From contig NC_133663.1 of the NCBI RefSeq assembly GCF_037893015.1, positions 1,143,333 to 1,207,332 on the forward strand: a stretch of DNA of 64,000 bases, written 5' to 3'. The stretch comes from Macrotis lagotis. Lineage: Eukaryota > Chordata > Mammalia > Peramelemorphia > Peramelidae. Under the pieces are notes generated by a model that was not told where the DNA came from, did no database searches, and worked only from the letters and a program-made list of their open reading frames with translations. This document shows, in pieces, positions 1-11,908 of this stretch; the first letter of the stretch is position 1; each line of letters starts with the position of its first letter. The position numbers and the translations under genes were made by a program.

Positions 1-1950
1 AGGACCTGAGGGAAGTGGAAGAGAGGCCACAGAATGAGAAGAGAGAAAACTTCCCACCATTCCCAAAGGGAAGAAGATAGAGCTTGCAAACCACTAGTCA
101 GGGAGCGTGGCTTGATTCTAGAACACATTCTTAAAATGGTGCCTAATAAGCATCTGGAAAAGAAAGCTGTGATTACTTGAGTCAGACAGGCTTCATCCAC
201 AACAGGTCAAACCAGGCAGGGTCGGTGGACAGGGTGACCCAATTGGCAGACCAGGGGAGCACTGCAAAAGTCCCTAGCCTCCATTTTGTCAAGTCCAAGA
301 TGGAATGATGTTCCAGGTGTAATGAGGATTCAGAATTGACCAACAGTTAGAGCCCAAAGTCATCCTCATTGGCTCCAAGGGACATGAAAGGTCTCCATGA
401 GTGGAAGACCCTGTGCTAGATCAGAGTTTTATGGGGAGCAGATGATGCCCCCCAAGGCTGAGATGGATGGCTAGGTAACACATTGGACAGCCACAGAGTT
501 AGGCTTTAAGGTCATGCTAGGGTGGTCTAAGGGGAACAAATCAAGCTGAAATGTGGCCAGATCTTGTCAGTTGCATTGGAATGTGCCCATCTTCCACAAA
601 ATGATGAGGACATGGTGACTGCGGCAGAGAAGTCCTCCTGGACATTATCTGGAGTCTTCAGCAGCCTTCCAACTCAGAGAGAATCAATCGGTCCAACAAT
701 GTGAGACTATAGTCTAGAAAGCTCATCCAGACTCAGGCTGAAGGGGGCTGAAAGAACAGCTGGGGAGGACCTGCCAGGCCTTGCCTTTCTTGGACCCCTC
801 TCCATCTCAGGCCAGGACACGTACGATGAAGGCTGGTTCCTTCAGGACCTGGGCCTGCGGAGTCTGGGAAAGAGAATGCCATGTTGGGAACATCTTTGAA
901 AAGCTGTCACATGGAGGAGAGTTAAATTTGTTCTGTCTGCACCCAGAGAGACAAAGAATGAGGAGTGGCCAGGAGCTTCCCACTGCCCAGAGAAGTAGTG
1001 AGCTCCTCTTCATTGTCCAGCATTGGAGTGGGTCTTATGCCAGAATTGACAGGCTTTAACTTCTGAGATGAGATGGCAAAAAGGAAAAGGCAAGAGGAGG
1101 TCATAGGGATCTGGCAGGATGCAAACCAGCATGGGAACTGGTGACCTTGAACCAGTGCTGAGAAATCAAGGGATGCTGTCAAGCAGTGGAGAAAGTTGGG
1201 GGCACTAAGGGGAAGGTTCTGAACCCCACTCTGCTTGCCAGGAGTTGTTGCTCAGGAAGCTGCAGAGTTCAACTCTGGTGGGTGGATGGGAACATAGAGG
1301 ATCCCTGAGCTAGGCCCCCTCCTGAGATAGCTTTGCGGTCCCATTGTCCCTCCCTCACCCACCAGAGGGAAGTTGTAAGAGTCTGACCCTTGATTATTCA
1401 TGAGGACTCATCTGATTTCTCATGATGTCTCCATGCTGTTGAGGTCTCCTTAGGTAACCTTGGGGGACGAGTACAAGGGTGGAAACTTGGTTTGTGCATG
1501 GGGGGAGTGTTGGGGGAGTTCTGGGAGGACCAGATTGAAGGTCACAGAACTGACTAAGAGCAAGAAGACTGGTCATCTTCTAAATGGGGACCTGAGTTCC
1601 AAACAGGTGTCAGAGATGAGATGGAATCCCAGGGTGTGAACAACTGTCTCCTGGGGGTCCCCATGATCCAGTGTGGTCACCTGTTCAGGACTGAGACCCC
1701 ATTGGCTAGAACAGACCCTTCTCTGACTTCTACCCCTTTTCCACATGTGAGCTATCAGTCCTGGGACCATTTCTCTGCAAGGTCTCTTCCATGGAGATCC
1801 CCTCTCTCCACATGATCCCATATCCACAAGCTTTTTAGAATGACACCAACAATCCCAGGTGCTCCCAAAGCAGCCAGGTGACTGTTGCTCAAGCCCTCGT
1901 CTACACCTCCTGCCCCACCAGCTAAACGGAGAGCAGGACACAAGGCCCCT

Positions 1951-2160
1951 GCCCGGGAGGCAGGAAGACTTGAGTTCAAATGTGACCCCCAGACACTTCT
2001 AGCTGTGTGACCCCAGACAAGTCATTGTGCCTCCATTTCTTCATCTGTTAAATAATGATAATTGTGCCCATTTGTGGGTAGATTTTGTGAAGGTCAAATG
2101 AGGGCCCTTTTGTAAAGTGCTCAGCCAGGGGGCTGGCACAGGATGGTCACTGTAGAACTG
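1951..2160 (+). mobile_element. MIR SINE
   Basis: The sequence has a tRNA-like head with a box B (gagttcaaat), then the MIR core 'agctgtgtgacc...caagtcattgtgcctc', 'catctgttaaataatga', and an L2-like tail with 'aaagtgctcagc'. It is an old, diverged, plus-strand copy. Confidence 0.75.
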
Positions 2161-2654
2161 CTTGTTCCCCTGCCCCCTCTTCAGGAACCCTCTCTAACCT
2201 TCCCGATTGTTCCTCCTCACTGTCTGCCTGGACACTCTCCTCTGGGAGTTCCCCGGTGGAAGTAGCAGCCTCTGCTCAGTCAGGAGCTGCAAGAGGAGCA
2301 ACTTGCAGCCTCCAGATAACACCCCCCCTTCTTACTTTCCCTGAGTATGTGTGACTGAAAAGGGAGCCTGAGGTTTCCAGGATTCTCTCTGCCTGGCTGG
2401 CCCCCAGACCTGGAAAGGTCTCCCTCGTCCTCCGCCTCCCGCCTTCCCTTGGCTGACCCACTCCTAAGGGCCAAGTTCCTCCAGACTCCCTCGAAGTCCC
2501 TGTGTGGTCCCTTTGGAGGGGGCTGGGCCTCCGGGATTCCCCATCTCAGAGCTCCTGGAGGTCACACTTATCCCTGCTGTTGTGTTCACCTAAGTTCTCT
2601 GGAAGGCAGGTTGCCTTTGTATCTCAGGATAGTGCCTGACACCTCAGGAGGCAA

Positions 2655-3060
2655 AGAACGCGCCATTCAATAAGTGAAAAGCTTTTATATAGCACCTGCT
2701 CCATGCCACCTCTGGGCCAAAGGGGCAAGACCCCAAGGTTCTCAGTATCAAAGGGGAAGACAGCCAAAGCTGCAGAGGAGCCCCAGAGTGACTGAAGGCT
2801 GAGGACCAATGGCATTCCAGGCTCGTGTCTTAAGTCACCTGAAAAAGACCCAGCAGATACCTCCCTGAACAAGCCATCTACCCAAAGGCCTCCTGGAGGT
2901 GGTGAGATTTGAGTTTTGAAGCAACCAGGTATTCTGAGAGGAATGAGGGCATCTCAGTCCTGGGGCACAGCCAGGGCAGAGGCAGGGAGGCTGGAGATGA
3001 GTGTGGAAGACTTAGGAGGCCAGGATCTCTCTCACAAAAAAGTAATAGGGAGCCACACTG
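2655..3060 (-). mobile_element. L2 LINE 3' fragment, antisense
   Basis: 'tatagcacctgctccatgcc' resembles the reverse complement of the L2 3' end. It is followed by 'ggtgagatttgagttttgaagcaa' and 'cctggggcacagccagggcag', which parallel the better preserved L2 copy at 35.07-35.2 kb. The copy is strongly diverged and its boundaries are approximate. Confidence 0.5.
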
Positions 3061-3499
3061 CTTCCCAAGTGGCCTGGGTTGGGTCACCTCTCTGGGCCTC
3101 CTTGTTCCCTTCCATGTGTTCAGAGTGGACTCCACCCCCACCATGGGCCCTCTAGTCCGGTGGGGGGGGGGGCAGGTTGCAAGAACGTCCCATGGGAGAA
3201 CCTCTGAAGTAAGACGGCCCTTATGGCCGTCTGGAGCAGCTGTGGAGGGGCCTGGTTCTGGGAAGCTCCCGTGCTGCAGCTGGCACTGTGGCTGCTCAGG
3301 GATGGGCCGAGCCCTGCCAACTGGCCAGACTTTTCTGGTCCCTGGAGGGGCGAGTGAGTTTTGGAGCGCCATTAGCTCCCGGGCCTTGGAGCTGGCATCA
3401 AAGTCCGCTTCTAGCCGTGCTGCCTTTGCACACCGCCTTCGGGGCCCCCCACTTTCATCGGGTCTCTGAATTTGCCCCGAGTGCCCTGCCCCTCCCCGC

Positions 3500-3616
3500 C
3501 TGTCCCCCAAAGCGGCCTCCGGGCCCCGGAGGAGCGCAGGGAAGGCTGGAAGGGCAGAGGGGGCAGGCCCTGGGGCCGCAGTGCGGGAGGCGGGGCCGGG
3601 CGTCCAGCGGCCGGGC
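3500..3616 (+). promoter_or_regulatory. P2RX5: GC-rich P2RX5 proximal promoter / 5' UTR
   Basis: Base composition turns GC- and CpG-rich from about 3.4 kb to the ATG at 3617. A GC box (ggcggggcc, about 3589-3597, Sp1 type) lies just upstream, and there is no TATA box. The transcription start cannot be fixed from sequence. Confidence 0.5.
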
Positions 3617-6600
3617 ATGGAGCGCCTGGGGTGCCGGGCGCGCTGCCTCGGCCTCTTCGACTACAAGACCGAGAAGTTCGTGGTGGCCAAGAACAAGAAG
3701 GTGGGGCTGCTCTACCGCTGCCTGCAGCTGGCCGTCCTCACCTACCTGCTGGGGTGAGCGGGGGGCCGGGCCGGGGCCGGGGGGCAGGTCCCCTCCCCGT
3801 TACCGGTTGGTGGGGGCTCCCGGCGCCCCGGCTCGCTCTCTCCTTCCCGACGCTTACATACCCTGGCTGGGGGGACGCAGGGCGGCCCCTCGGCTGTCCC
3901 CCCGCCCCAGCCTCCATCGTCCTCCGGGTGCCCCGGGCCCTGAGATGGCCGAGTCATCCCCCGGCCCGGGATTATTTATAGCCAGGCTGACTGACCGGGA
4001 CAGCCTGTTGGCCCAGCTCCCGCCGGCCCTCTCCTCCAGCCTTGGGGGAGCCTCGGAGGGGCCGGGGGAGCCAACAGGCTGGCCTTCTCTTCCCCCTCCC
4101 TCCCCTCCTCCTCCCTTCCTTCCCTTCTCTCCCTCCCTCCCTTCCTTCTCTTCCCCTTCCCTTTTCCTCTTCTCCCTTCCCTCCCTCTCCCCAGCTCTCC
4201 ATGGATTCAGCACCTACATAGCTGTCCACAGATCACTTCCAGAGCCCAGGCCTTCCTAGCAGTGAATCGCCACCCCTCTAGTTGAGCTAGGCTTGGGGGA
4301 GGCCAGTTTAGCTGGGAGGATAGGGATGCGCCAGGGCCTGAATCTTGATTAGAGGCAGGTGACCCAGGGGCCATGGCCACTCACACCTGCACAGCCTTCT
4401 GGAGCCAGAGCCCCTCACCCTGTGGCTCCAGATCCAATCCACTGCTCCCTGGTCTGGGGGAGGGGGGGCAGCAGCATGGGGACACCATTAAGCTCTTACT
4501 GAATCAGGACTCCCACCTTGAACATGCTCCAGAACTGGTGCCATCCAGTCTCTGCCTGAAGGTTTCTGACAAGGAGTTCACTTACCTCAGTGAGGTGGGG
4601 GTAGGTGGCACAGTAGGAAGAGAGCTGAACTGGGAAATAGAAAGACCTGAGTTCAAATCCTACCCTAGACAATAGCTGGGTGGTCCTGGCCATGTCACTT
4701 CACCACTATTTGCCTCAGTTTCCTCATCTGTAAAATAGGGACATGAACAGCACCTCCCTTGGCAGGGATGCTATGATGATCAGATGCAATTGAGCCCATG
4801 TATACCCATATCACGGCCCCAGAGAAGCAGGCACTATTGTGGGATGGAGTCTTTGCTCAAGGCCCTTCAAGGCAGAGGAACCCATGGCAGCCCCTTCAGT
4901 AGTGCTTCCTACTTTCTTTCAGCAGCTGCCCTACAACAGGGGAGGCGCAGAACATGGCTGGGTGGTGTTTGGTTCTCACAGACCTTGGATCCTGGAAGTT
5001 TGGGGAATTGGAGAATTGGGCTTCCATTTTGTAGGATCACCAGCCTTATAAGAGCTGTTTTTTTATAGAACTTTTGGTCACAAGGTCCCAGAGGATCAGT
5101 TGATGGAAGAACCTGGGCCAACTTGGTCCTTGGGTGATATCTGGTCTGGTCCTGGACCTTGAGAACTTGAGGAGTCTCTTTCCTTCACCCCCCCCACCCC
5201 CATTCAACACTGATGCTAGTGCCTCAACCTGTGGTGGACTTGGAGGTCCCAAGTCAGGCCTTGTTGTTCTAGTGAACATGTTTTTGGTTCATTTCTGCAA
5301 GGCAATGGGGTTAAGTGACTTGCTCAAGATCACACAGCTAGGCAATTATTAAGTATCTGAAGCCAGATTTGAACCCAGGTCCTCCTGAATCCAGGGCTGG
5401 TGCTGCACCACCTAGCCACCCCGCAGAGAACTTCAAATGAAGCCCTGTATCTCAAGGGCTTTGTCACCCCAGACATATCTGGCACTCATTGTTGTGGTTA
5501 TTTTCCCAACATTGTCCACATGGTCAGGAGAGTGTCTGCTCCTTTTCCTCTTCCTGTTGCAGGTGGGTATTTCTGATGAAGAAAGGCTACCAGACGGTGG
5601 ACACTTCCATCCAGAGCTCAGTCATCACCAAGGTCAAAGGTGTGGCCTTCACCAACACTTCAGAACTGAAGGAGCGGCTCTGGGATGTGGCTGACTACGT
5701 CATCCCCTCCCAGGTCTGGGGCATCAGTCAACTCAAGAAACTGTAGAAGCTGTATGGGGGTGCAATGATTGGAGCCAAAGGTCCAGGGCTTAGATGCTCC
5801 CTTTGGATTCTGGCAGATTGCTGAGTTGCCCTCAAGGGTCCCTTCCATCTCCAGATCCTGGACCCTATGACTCAGAGGAGATGTGGACAGGGACTGAACT
5901 CTGAGGAAAGGAAGGTGTTGTGGTGGGAGGAGGGAACCCTTTCCTGATTATTCAGATCTGCCCCAAGGTGGGAGGGGGTGGCCCAGGAGGAGCAGAGCCT
6001 GAACCCCACCACTTCTCAGGGACCTTGGAAAGTGGATACTTATTCAGGCTGGGCTTAGACTCTTGGTACCCCCATCGTGGTTTCAGGTCCCTACTGATTC
6101 CCAAGGTCTTTAGCTGCTGTCCTTGGCAGCAGGGCTGATGGCCTGGCCTCATCTGGCTGGCTGCTCCAAATGCTGCTGCCTTGGTCTGTCTCAGCAGCAA
6201 AGCCTGGAGTCTGAGGAGAGGGAGGCAGCCAGGCAGGAGCCTGGGACCCCAAATTCTCCCCTCTCTCCCCTCCCTACCCCCTTCTTTTTCTCTTTTCAGG
6301 CAGCAGTAACTGTGCTGGAATGGGGTTCCTATTGGGGTGGGGAGAGGAGGAACTTTTTATTTTTAGGTTTTTTCCAAGGCAGTGGGGTTAGGTGGCTTGC
6401 CTAAGGCCACACGGCTAGGTAATTTTAAGTGTCTGAGACCGTATTTGAACTCAGGTACTCCTGACTCCAGGGCTAGTGCTCCATCCACTGCACCACCTAG
6501 CTGCTCAAGGAGGAATGCTTTTAAGATTAGCCAAAGATGTAGAGATCAGGGGCCTCCAGGCCAGAAACGACTGGAATCAGGTAGAAAGATGGGGGACTTT

Positions 6601-9600
6601 GGGAAGAAAGGGGTTTCTTTCCTTTCTTTGTCCAAGCCAGGTATAGAGCTAGTGCCAAGTTCAGATGACCAGCAGCCAAGGAAGAAACATGGCTTCAAAG
6701 CCATGTGGCACTGGCCATGGCCTGGAATTATGGATCATGCTTTCCTGTCCTTGGCTTTTCAGGGAGAAAATGTTTTCTTTGTTGTCACCAACATGATTGT
6801 GACCCCAAATCAGCGACAGACCACCTGTGCTGAGGTAACAAGTCATAGGGTACAGAAAGGCCTGGGAGCAGGGGGAGGAAGGGGTGTGTGCAGAAAAAAG
6901 AATGTCACCCTCCTCCGGGGGAGACAGACATCTCAGCTCCCCCTCTTCCTCTCATCATCCCTTTTCCTTGGTGGTCAAGGTGGCCACTTCCTGGCAGGTG
7001 GCTGCCCTATGCTGGGCACCCTGGGAAAGAATTCCTACTCCGATGCAGCTAGCCCCCACGCACCAGTGGACATCCAGGGCGCTTTGGGGGAGGGGTACCT
7101 GGCTCTTGTTGGGAGTTGTGACACTTGTCCAAGGTCACACGGTCTAAGGCCAGATCTGAATTCAAACTTCTTGAATGCCGAGTCATCTCTGGTCTTCTCC
7201 TCAATCCCCTTCCCTCTGCCATGCAGAGCCCCACCTTCCCTGATGCCATCTGCTTCCAGGACAGTGACTGCCCCAGAGGAGAAGCTGTCATTAATGGGAA
7301 TGGTGAGTGAGCCACGACAGGGCAGCCTGGGTGGAGAGGGGCTTGGACCACCACTCTCTGCCCCCCTCCCTCCCTCATGACCCATTGCTCCCTCCCTCTC
7401 CAGGAGTGAAAACTGGCACCTGTCTGATGGAGGGCAGCAATAGGAGTGGCACATGTGAGATATTTGCCTGGTGTCCAGTAGAGAAGAAAATCAAGTTCAA
7501 GTGAGTATGTCTGGGGGAAGGGTGGGGAGCACCATGTGGAAAGAAGAGACCCTCGAGGCAGGTCTCCCCCTGTGGACTTCTTACTCCAGACTGGCTCTGG
7601 GCTCTGCTCTTCCATCCCAGAACTGGGGGGGGGGGCCTAGGCTGGCACAAGCCTCTCTCCTTGTTCGTCTAGGAGGCCATCCAAGAGAAATGGCTGTCCC
7701 CCCCCAAGAGCAAGGACCTGGCTGAAGCCTGCAGTCCCTCCTACACGGGAACTGTGGGCTTCTCCTCGGTCATCTCACAACTAGGGAGCTCAGTTCAGAC
7801 CAGGAATCATGGAGACATCCTTGGGGGGCTGGGGGAGGGTAGCCTACCCTAAGTTCACCTGTCTGGCTGGGACTTGCAGGAAGGCACTTCTGGGGCAAGC
7901 TGAGGACTTTACCGTCTACATAAAGAATACTATCTGCTTCCCCAGATTTAATTTTTCCAGGTAAGTAGGGTGGGTGTGCCAGGGGCAAGAGAGGCGCCCC
8001 TCTACCCTCCTCAGAGGGATGGGGTATGAAAAGCAGGGCTGCTTGTGTTGTCAATGAGTGTGGCATCAGTGAATGTGCCAGGGGACCCAGTGGATGGGCT
8101 AAATTGCCATGACCAATCTTGCCAGGGCACCTTGACAGCCATGAGACATCGCTGAGGGCACAGGGCTGGGGAAAGCTGATGACCCAAATAGCCTCAGGAG
8201 GATGCGGCTGCTGAGGCTTCCACCTGGGCTGGGCTTGGGAAGGGGAGAGGGCAGGTGTGCTGTCAGCCCTGGGGGCAATGCCCTGTGTTCCTGCAAAGGC
8301 AAGGGGGAGCAGGGTGCCACCCTTCCCAATACAGCCCCTTTAAGATGAGAGCAATCATCTGCACTGCCTGGGAAAGCATGAGGCCCTGTGGGAACCCTGA
8401 CTCTCCTAGGCTGTCACCCCAGGGCCCACACAGTGGCCAGCTGCCTCTTGCTGCTAGATGGGTGGGGCTGGCACAGGACCAAGATGGGCCCGGGCAAGGG
8501 GATTCAGGGTGTTTTGGTTCATCCAGCCCCAACCCAAAGTGAGAATGCCTGCTGACCACCCCACATGACACCCCCCCCAAGTCGAAACTGGCTTCTTGGC
8601 AGTGTCACCCACTGTCTAGTTGACTAGTCAATCACAAGCATTTATTAATAATCTACTGGCTGGCACAGGAGATGGGAGCCCAAAGGGCCGCAGACTCTGA
8701 GCTGCCCTTCCCCAATCTTTGGGGTAGATGGAAGGGCAAGGCTCTGGCTGTCAGGAGAGCTGGGGTCCTGGAGGAGGATGTGCAAGGAATCATAGGAGCC
8801 ACAGGATTGGGGAAGGAAGGAGCACACCGCAGGCTTGGGGACGAACAGGAAACCTGAAAAGGAGACCCGGGCCAGACTGTGCCTCTAAACCACTGCAGGA
8901 GTAGTCCATGGGATTTATTGAGGGTTTGGGGACCCCAGCCAATCTGACCCTCATTTCTGGATGTTCCCTATCTCTTGGCCATGCCCACTGACCACATGGT
9001 TCCTCCAAGCTCTCCCACTGTGCTCAGGAATCTTGAAGCCCATGCCAAGATTCTCTCATCTCTCCTTCCTGCCCCAACTTCCAAACTGACCTCCAAATGG
9101 GTGCCTCCCCTCCCTGCCTTCTCTGGGACTGCAGAGGTTCCCCCCCCCCCAACATCCAATTATTGCCAAGTTTTGTTTGTACCTCTGAACCATCTCTCAA
9201 GCTCTGGGTGGATTGGCCCCCTCCCTTTGGAACCTCTCTGGCTCCACACATTCCCCCCTCTAGCCCCAAATTGACCACCCCCTTCCAGAGGTCTGTAAAG
9301 GGGAGGCCAGTGGGATGCTGAGCCCCCTAGACCTGCTCATGTCCTTTCCTATAACACATGATGACCCAAATAGCCAACATTTCTTTAAAAAATCCCCAGG
9401 AGCAGTCCCTGCCCTCATGGAGCTCCTGGTCTCTAACCTGGAGTGGGGGGGGGGCAACATGCAAACAAAGCTATGCCCACAAATTTAGGTGCCAGATATG
9501 AAGAGGAAAGCCTGGCCCTCAGAGGGGGGGGGGGTTAGTGATGGGAGCAGGGGATCCCAAAGCAGAGATGCAGCATCCTAGGCATGGAAGGGGCATATCA

Positions 9601-11667
9601 GACTCCACGAACTTGGGGTGCCGGTGCCCTGAGCTGCTTCTGAGGAGCTAGTTTCAGGGTCCCTAGGGAGGCCCCCCTCCCTTCTTGGTTTTCAGGTAGA
9701 GGGCACTGTCCAAGGAGGGCTGATCCCAGAGTCCTCTTGTTCCATCATCCATGGCTGGGTCAGCCGTCCCTCCTGGGACAGTCTGGCTGAGGTGGCCCCC
9801 CTGAACCAGCCATGCGGTTCTGGCCAGGAGCTCCAATGGCCTTCTCTCCTCAGGTCCAACGTGCCACATACCACGGACAAAAACTTTCTGAAGTTCTGCC
9901 GCTTTAATCCTCAGAACCTCTACTGTCCTATTTTTAGGCTGGGCAATCTGGTCAACTATACTGGGAATGATTTCCAGGAGATGGCCTTAGAGGTAATGAC
10001 CCTTAAACTGGGGTGTGGGCTTGGGCAGCGGGCTCCCTGGCCCCTCTGTCAACCTGCTGCTGGAACAGGGGGCTCCCAGAGGCAGCGCCCGGGGAAGCAG
10101 CTGGGTCTGGGATAGCATCACCCTAAGATTCACCCAGGTCATTCTGGCCCCAGCCACATAGACATCCATACACGGCTGCCTCCTTGTGTGCTCTCTATCA
10201 CCTCAGTCGAGGAGATGGTAGTTTGGCTGTGTAGACTTGGCCAGATGTTCCATCTCACCTGTACATAATTTTTTAACAGCTACCTCTCAATCTTTCCCTG
10301 TCATTCTCTTGTTTTTTTTGGTTTTTGCAAGAGAATGGAATTAAGTGATTTGCCCAAGATCAATCAGGTACTTATTTAGCATCTGAATCTGACCTCAGAC
10401 ACTTGAAACTTGAAAATCCCTAGCTACGTGACCTTGGACAAATCACTTCACCCTGAACACCTCATGTCCAGGGCCATCTCTGGTCGTTCTAATTCCCCTC
10501 TGATCACTGGACCTAGATGGCTCTGGAGGTGAGGCCTCCAATTCACCTGATATGCCTGATGTGGTGCCACCTCCCAGACACTGTTTTGTCTGCCCAAGGA
10601 TCTTGGGACACAGGCATCTGGAAATGTGATGCCACTACCGCCACTGGGGTAACCCAGAGTGGGGATGGGCACCACGGGATGGTGTGCCCGTTTCCTCCAT
10701 TCACTCATGGCTCTCAACCTCTCTCTCTCTTAAGGGTGGGGTAATAGGGATTCAGATCCAATGGGACTGTGATCTGGACAAACCCCCTTCGGCCTGCCAG
10801 CCTCAGTATTCCTTCAGCCGCCTGGACAACAAGTTTGCAGAAAAGTACGTCTCCTCCGGCTACAACTTCAGGTAAATGGGATTATGTGGGGAGGGAAGAT
10901 GTACGCCACCAGTCACCCCCCTGGGCAGACTCCCCTGTGTTCTCCCCATCCTTGGGACAACTGTGCCTCCTCTTTTGGTTAGGTATGCTAAGTATTACCA
11001 AGACGCCAACGGGGTGGAGTTCCGAACGCTAATGAAGGTCTACGGGATCCGCTTCGATGTGCTGGTGAACGGCAAGGTGGGTGTGTGGGGTCAGGCGTCC
11101 TCTGGGCCAGGGTCCTTCTCTGGGCCAGGCGGTGGGCCCTCCGGATCCCTAGTCTTTTGCATGCTTTCTTTCAGGCCGGAAAGTTTGGAGTCATACCCCT
11201 GGTCATCAATCTGGGCACCGGCGTGGCTCTCATGGGCGCTGTAAGTAGCCCAACCCAGACCTCCCCCAGGCCAGGAGCCCAATGGGGCCACGCCGAGGCT
11301 CCTCCCCCATCCCCCGCAGGGGCCCGGGTCTGAGGCCTGTCTCCCCGTTTCCAGCCCTGCCCTGAAGGGGGGACCTCTAGGAGGCTGGGGGGCTCGGGAG
11401 TCTCCTGGCTGACGCCCCTGGCTGCTTTTAGGGGGCCTTCTTCTGTGACTTGGTGCTCATCTACCTGATCAAAAAGAGCCAGTTCTACCGGGATAAGAAG
11501 TACGAGGAAGTGAGGTGAGGTGAGCGGCCCTCCGTGGGGGGGGGACCCCGCCTGGCCCGGCCGGGGCCCCCCGTGACGCCTCCTTTTCCCTCAGGCTGGG
11601 CCCGCAGCCGTTTCGGTCCAGACCCCTGGTCCACGGAAAAGGGTCCTCGGAGCCGGCGGAGCCGTAG
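3617..11667 (+). CDS. P2RX5: P2X purinoceptor 5 (ATP-gated cation channel), 12 coding exons
   Basis: Trimeric ATP-gated cation channel subunit of the plasma membrane. Exons: 3617-3753, 5563-5713, 6763-6834, 7227-7302, 7404-7500, 7880-7960, 9854-9992, 10735-10871, 10983-11076, 11175-11240, 11432-11514, 11595-11667. All introns are GT-AG and the total is 401 codons plus stop. The start begins [20 protein letters not shown], with the conserved cytoplasmic Y-x-T-x-K motif. TM1 is about residues 31-51. The ATP-site lysines lie in TKVKGVAF (exon 2) and the SGYNFR motif closes exon 8. All ten conserved ectodomain cysteines are present. TM2 spans exons 10-11 (about 331-366). Exon 10 (residues 329-350) is intact with a perfect gtaagt donor. 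The cytoplasmic tail is short: the last exon adds only 23 residues after YEEVR, whereas recalled human and mouse tails are longer. EEVR and the transmembrane region favour P2X5 over other P2X members, and the EMC6 neighbour agrees. Confidence 0.95.
4083..4198. repeat. Polypyrimidine tract (CCT/TTC-rich)
   Basis: About 115 bases of almost pure C/T (ccctcc, cttcctt and cttttcctcttctccc blocks) in P2RX5 intron 1. Such mirror-like tracts can form triplex DNA; that is family knowledge, not shown here. Confidence 0.8.
4590..4795 (+). mobile_element. MIR SINE
   Basis: 'ggtggcacagtaggaagagag', box B 'gagttcaaatcc', then 'tgcctcagtttcctcatctg' and 'taaaatagggac' form a well-preserved MIR in P2RX5 intron 1. 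Confidence 0.85.
5277..5427 (-). mobile_element. Marsupial tRNA-like SINE, antisense
   Basis: Reverse complement of the family: 'tgcaaggcaatggggttaag', 'cacacagctaggcaattatt', 'tttgaacccagg' (box B in reverse) and 'caccacctagccacc' (head). It lies about 140 bases upstream of P2RX5 exon 2. Confidence 0.85.
6345..6512 (-). mobile_element. Marsupial tRNA-like SINE, antisense
   Basis: It has the same structure as the copy at 5.3 kb (tail 'tttttccaaggcagtggggt', head 'cactgcaccacctagctgct'). The flanks 'ggaggaacttttt' and 'ggaggaatgctttt' look like an imperfect target-site duplication. It lies in P2RX5 intron 2. Confidence 0.85.
7098..7190 (-). mobile_element. MIR-like SINE fragment
   Basis: 'acttgtccaaggtcacacggtc' followed by 'gccagatctgaattcaaact' resembles an antisense MIR core and head. 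It is short and diverged, in P2RX5 intron 3. Confidence 0.5.
9345..9560 (-). mobile_element. L2 LINE 3' fragment, antisense
   Basis: 'agtccctgccctcatggagc' and 'acatgcaaacaaagct' match the antisense 3' region of L2. A related weak fragment with 'caagcatttattaataatct' sits near 8630-8690. Both are in the long P2RX5 intron 6. Confidence 0.55.
10305..10540. mobile_element. Two abutting SINE fragments in opposite orientation
   Basis: About 10310-10383 is an antisense SINE tail ('gcaagagaatggaattaagtg'). From about 10384 a plus-strand fragment begins ('cctcagacacttgaaac') and runs into 'ccagggccatctctggtcgt' and 'tggacctagatggctctgga'. The latter is the 3' body of a longer marsupial SINE family also seen at 62.5-63.2 kb. 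Confidence 0.6.
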
Positions 11668-11733
11668 CCCGGAGGGGCCGACCCCCTTCTTTGGACTCTG
11701 GACATCGGGGGGCTGGGGGGCCGGCGAGCGCCG

Positions 11734-11739
11734 AATAAA
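11734..11739 (+). terminator. P2RX5: Poly(A) signal AATAAA of P2RX5
   Basis: AATAAA lies 67 bases after the P2RX5 stop, followed by 'ggcctgttcgg'. The predicted 3' UTR is therefore only about 90 bases. Confidence 0.75.
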
Positions 11740-11761
11740 GGCCTGTTCGGAGCAGAGCGCG

Positions 11762-11908
11762 TGCCTGGGGGTCCGGGGATCGCGGGTTCCGGGGATCGTG
11801 GGGGCCGGGGGTCCGGGGATCGCGGGGGCCGGGACCGGGGGTCCGGGGATCCGGGGATCGCGGGGGCCGGGGGTCCGGGGCCGGGGATCGCGGGGGCCGG
11901 GGCCGGGC
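11762..11908. repeat. GC-rich minisatellite between P2RX5 and EMC6
   Basis: Imperfect repeats of blocks such as 'ggggtccggggatcgcgggg' and 'ggccgggg' fill the whole gap between the P2RX5 poly(A) region and the EMC6 stop codon. The unit is roughly 24 bases, with shortened and extended variants. On the minus strand it would be the start of the EMC6 3' UTR. Confidence 0.75.

Larger units (their letters stand above)
1..3500. other. Intergenic region upstream of P2RX5
   Basis: No exon of a known protein was recognised here on either strand. Short open frames exist, but none has codon conservation or splice context that I could support. The stretch holds one MIR (about 1951-2160) and an L2-like fragment (about 2655-3060), both listed separately. 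In human the next gene on this side is ITGAE, so its 3' end could lie further out. That is synteny-based expectation, not something seen here. Confidence 0.5.

Noticed and set aside
2878-4259. Overlapping 186-323 codon frames at the P2RX5 start
   Set aside because: They are shadow frames of GC-rich promoter and exon 1. Only the P2X reading has family similarity and a proper donor.
7670-7730. An additional small P2RX5 exon between exons 5 and 6
   Set aside because: Joining 7500 directly to 7880 keeps frame and gives a loop length close to mouse P2X5. The region lacks a convincing acceptor-donor pair.
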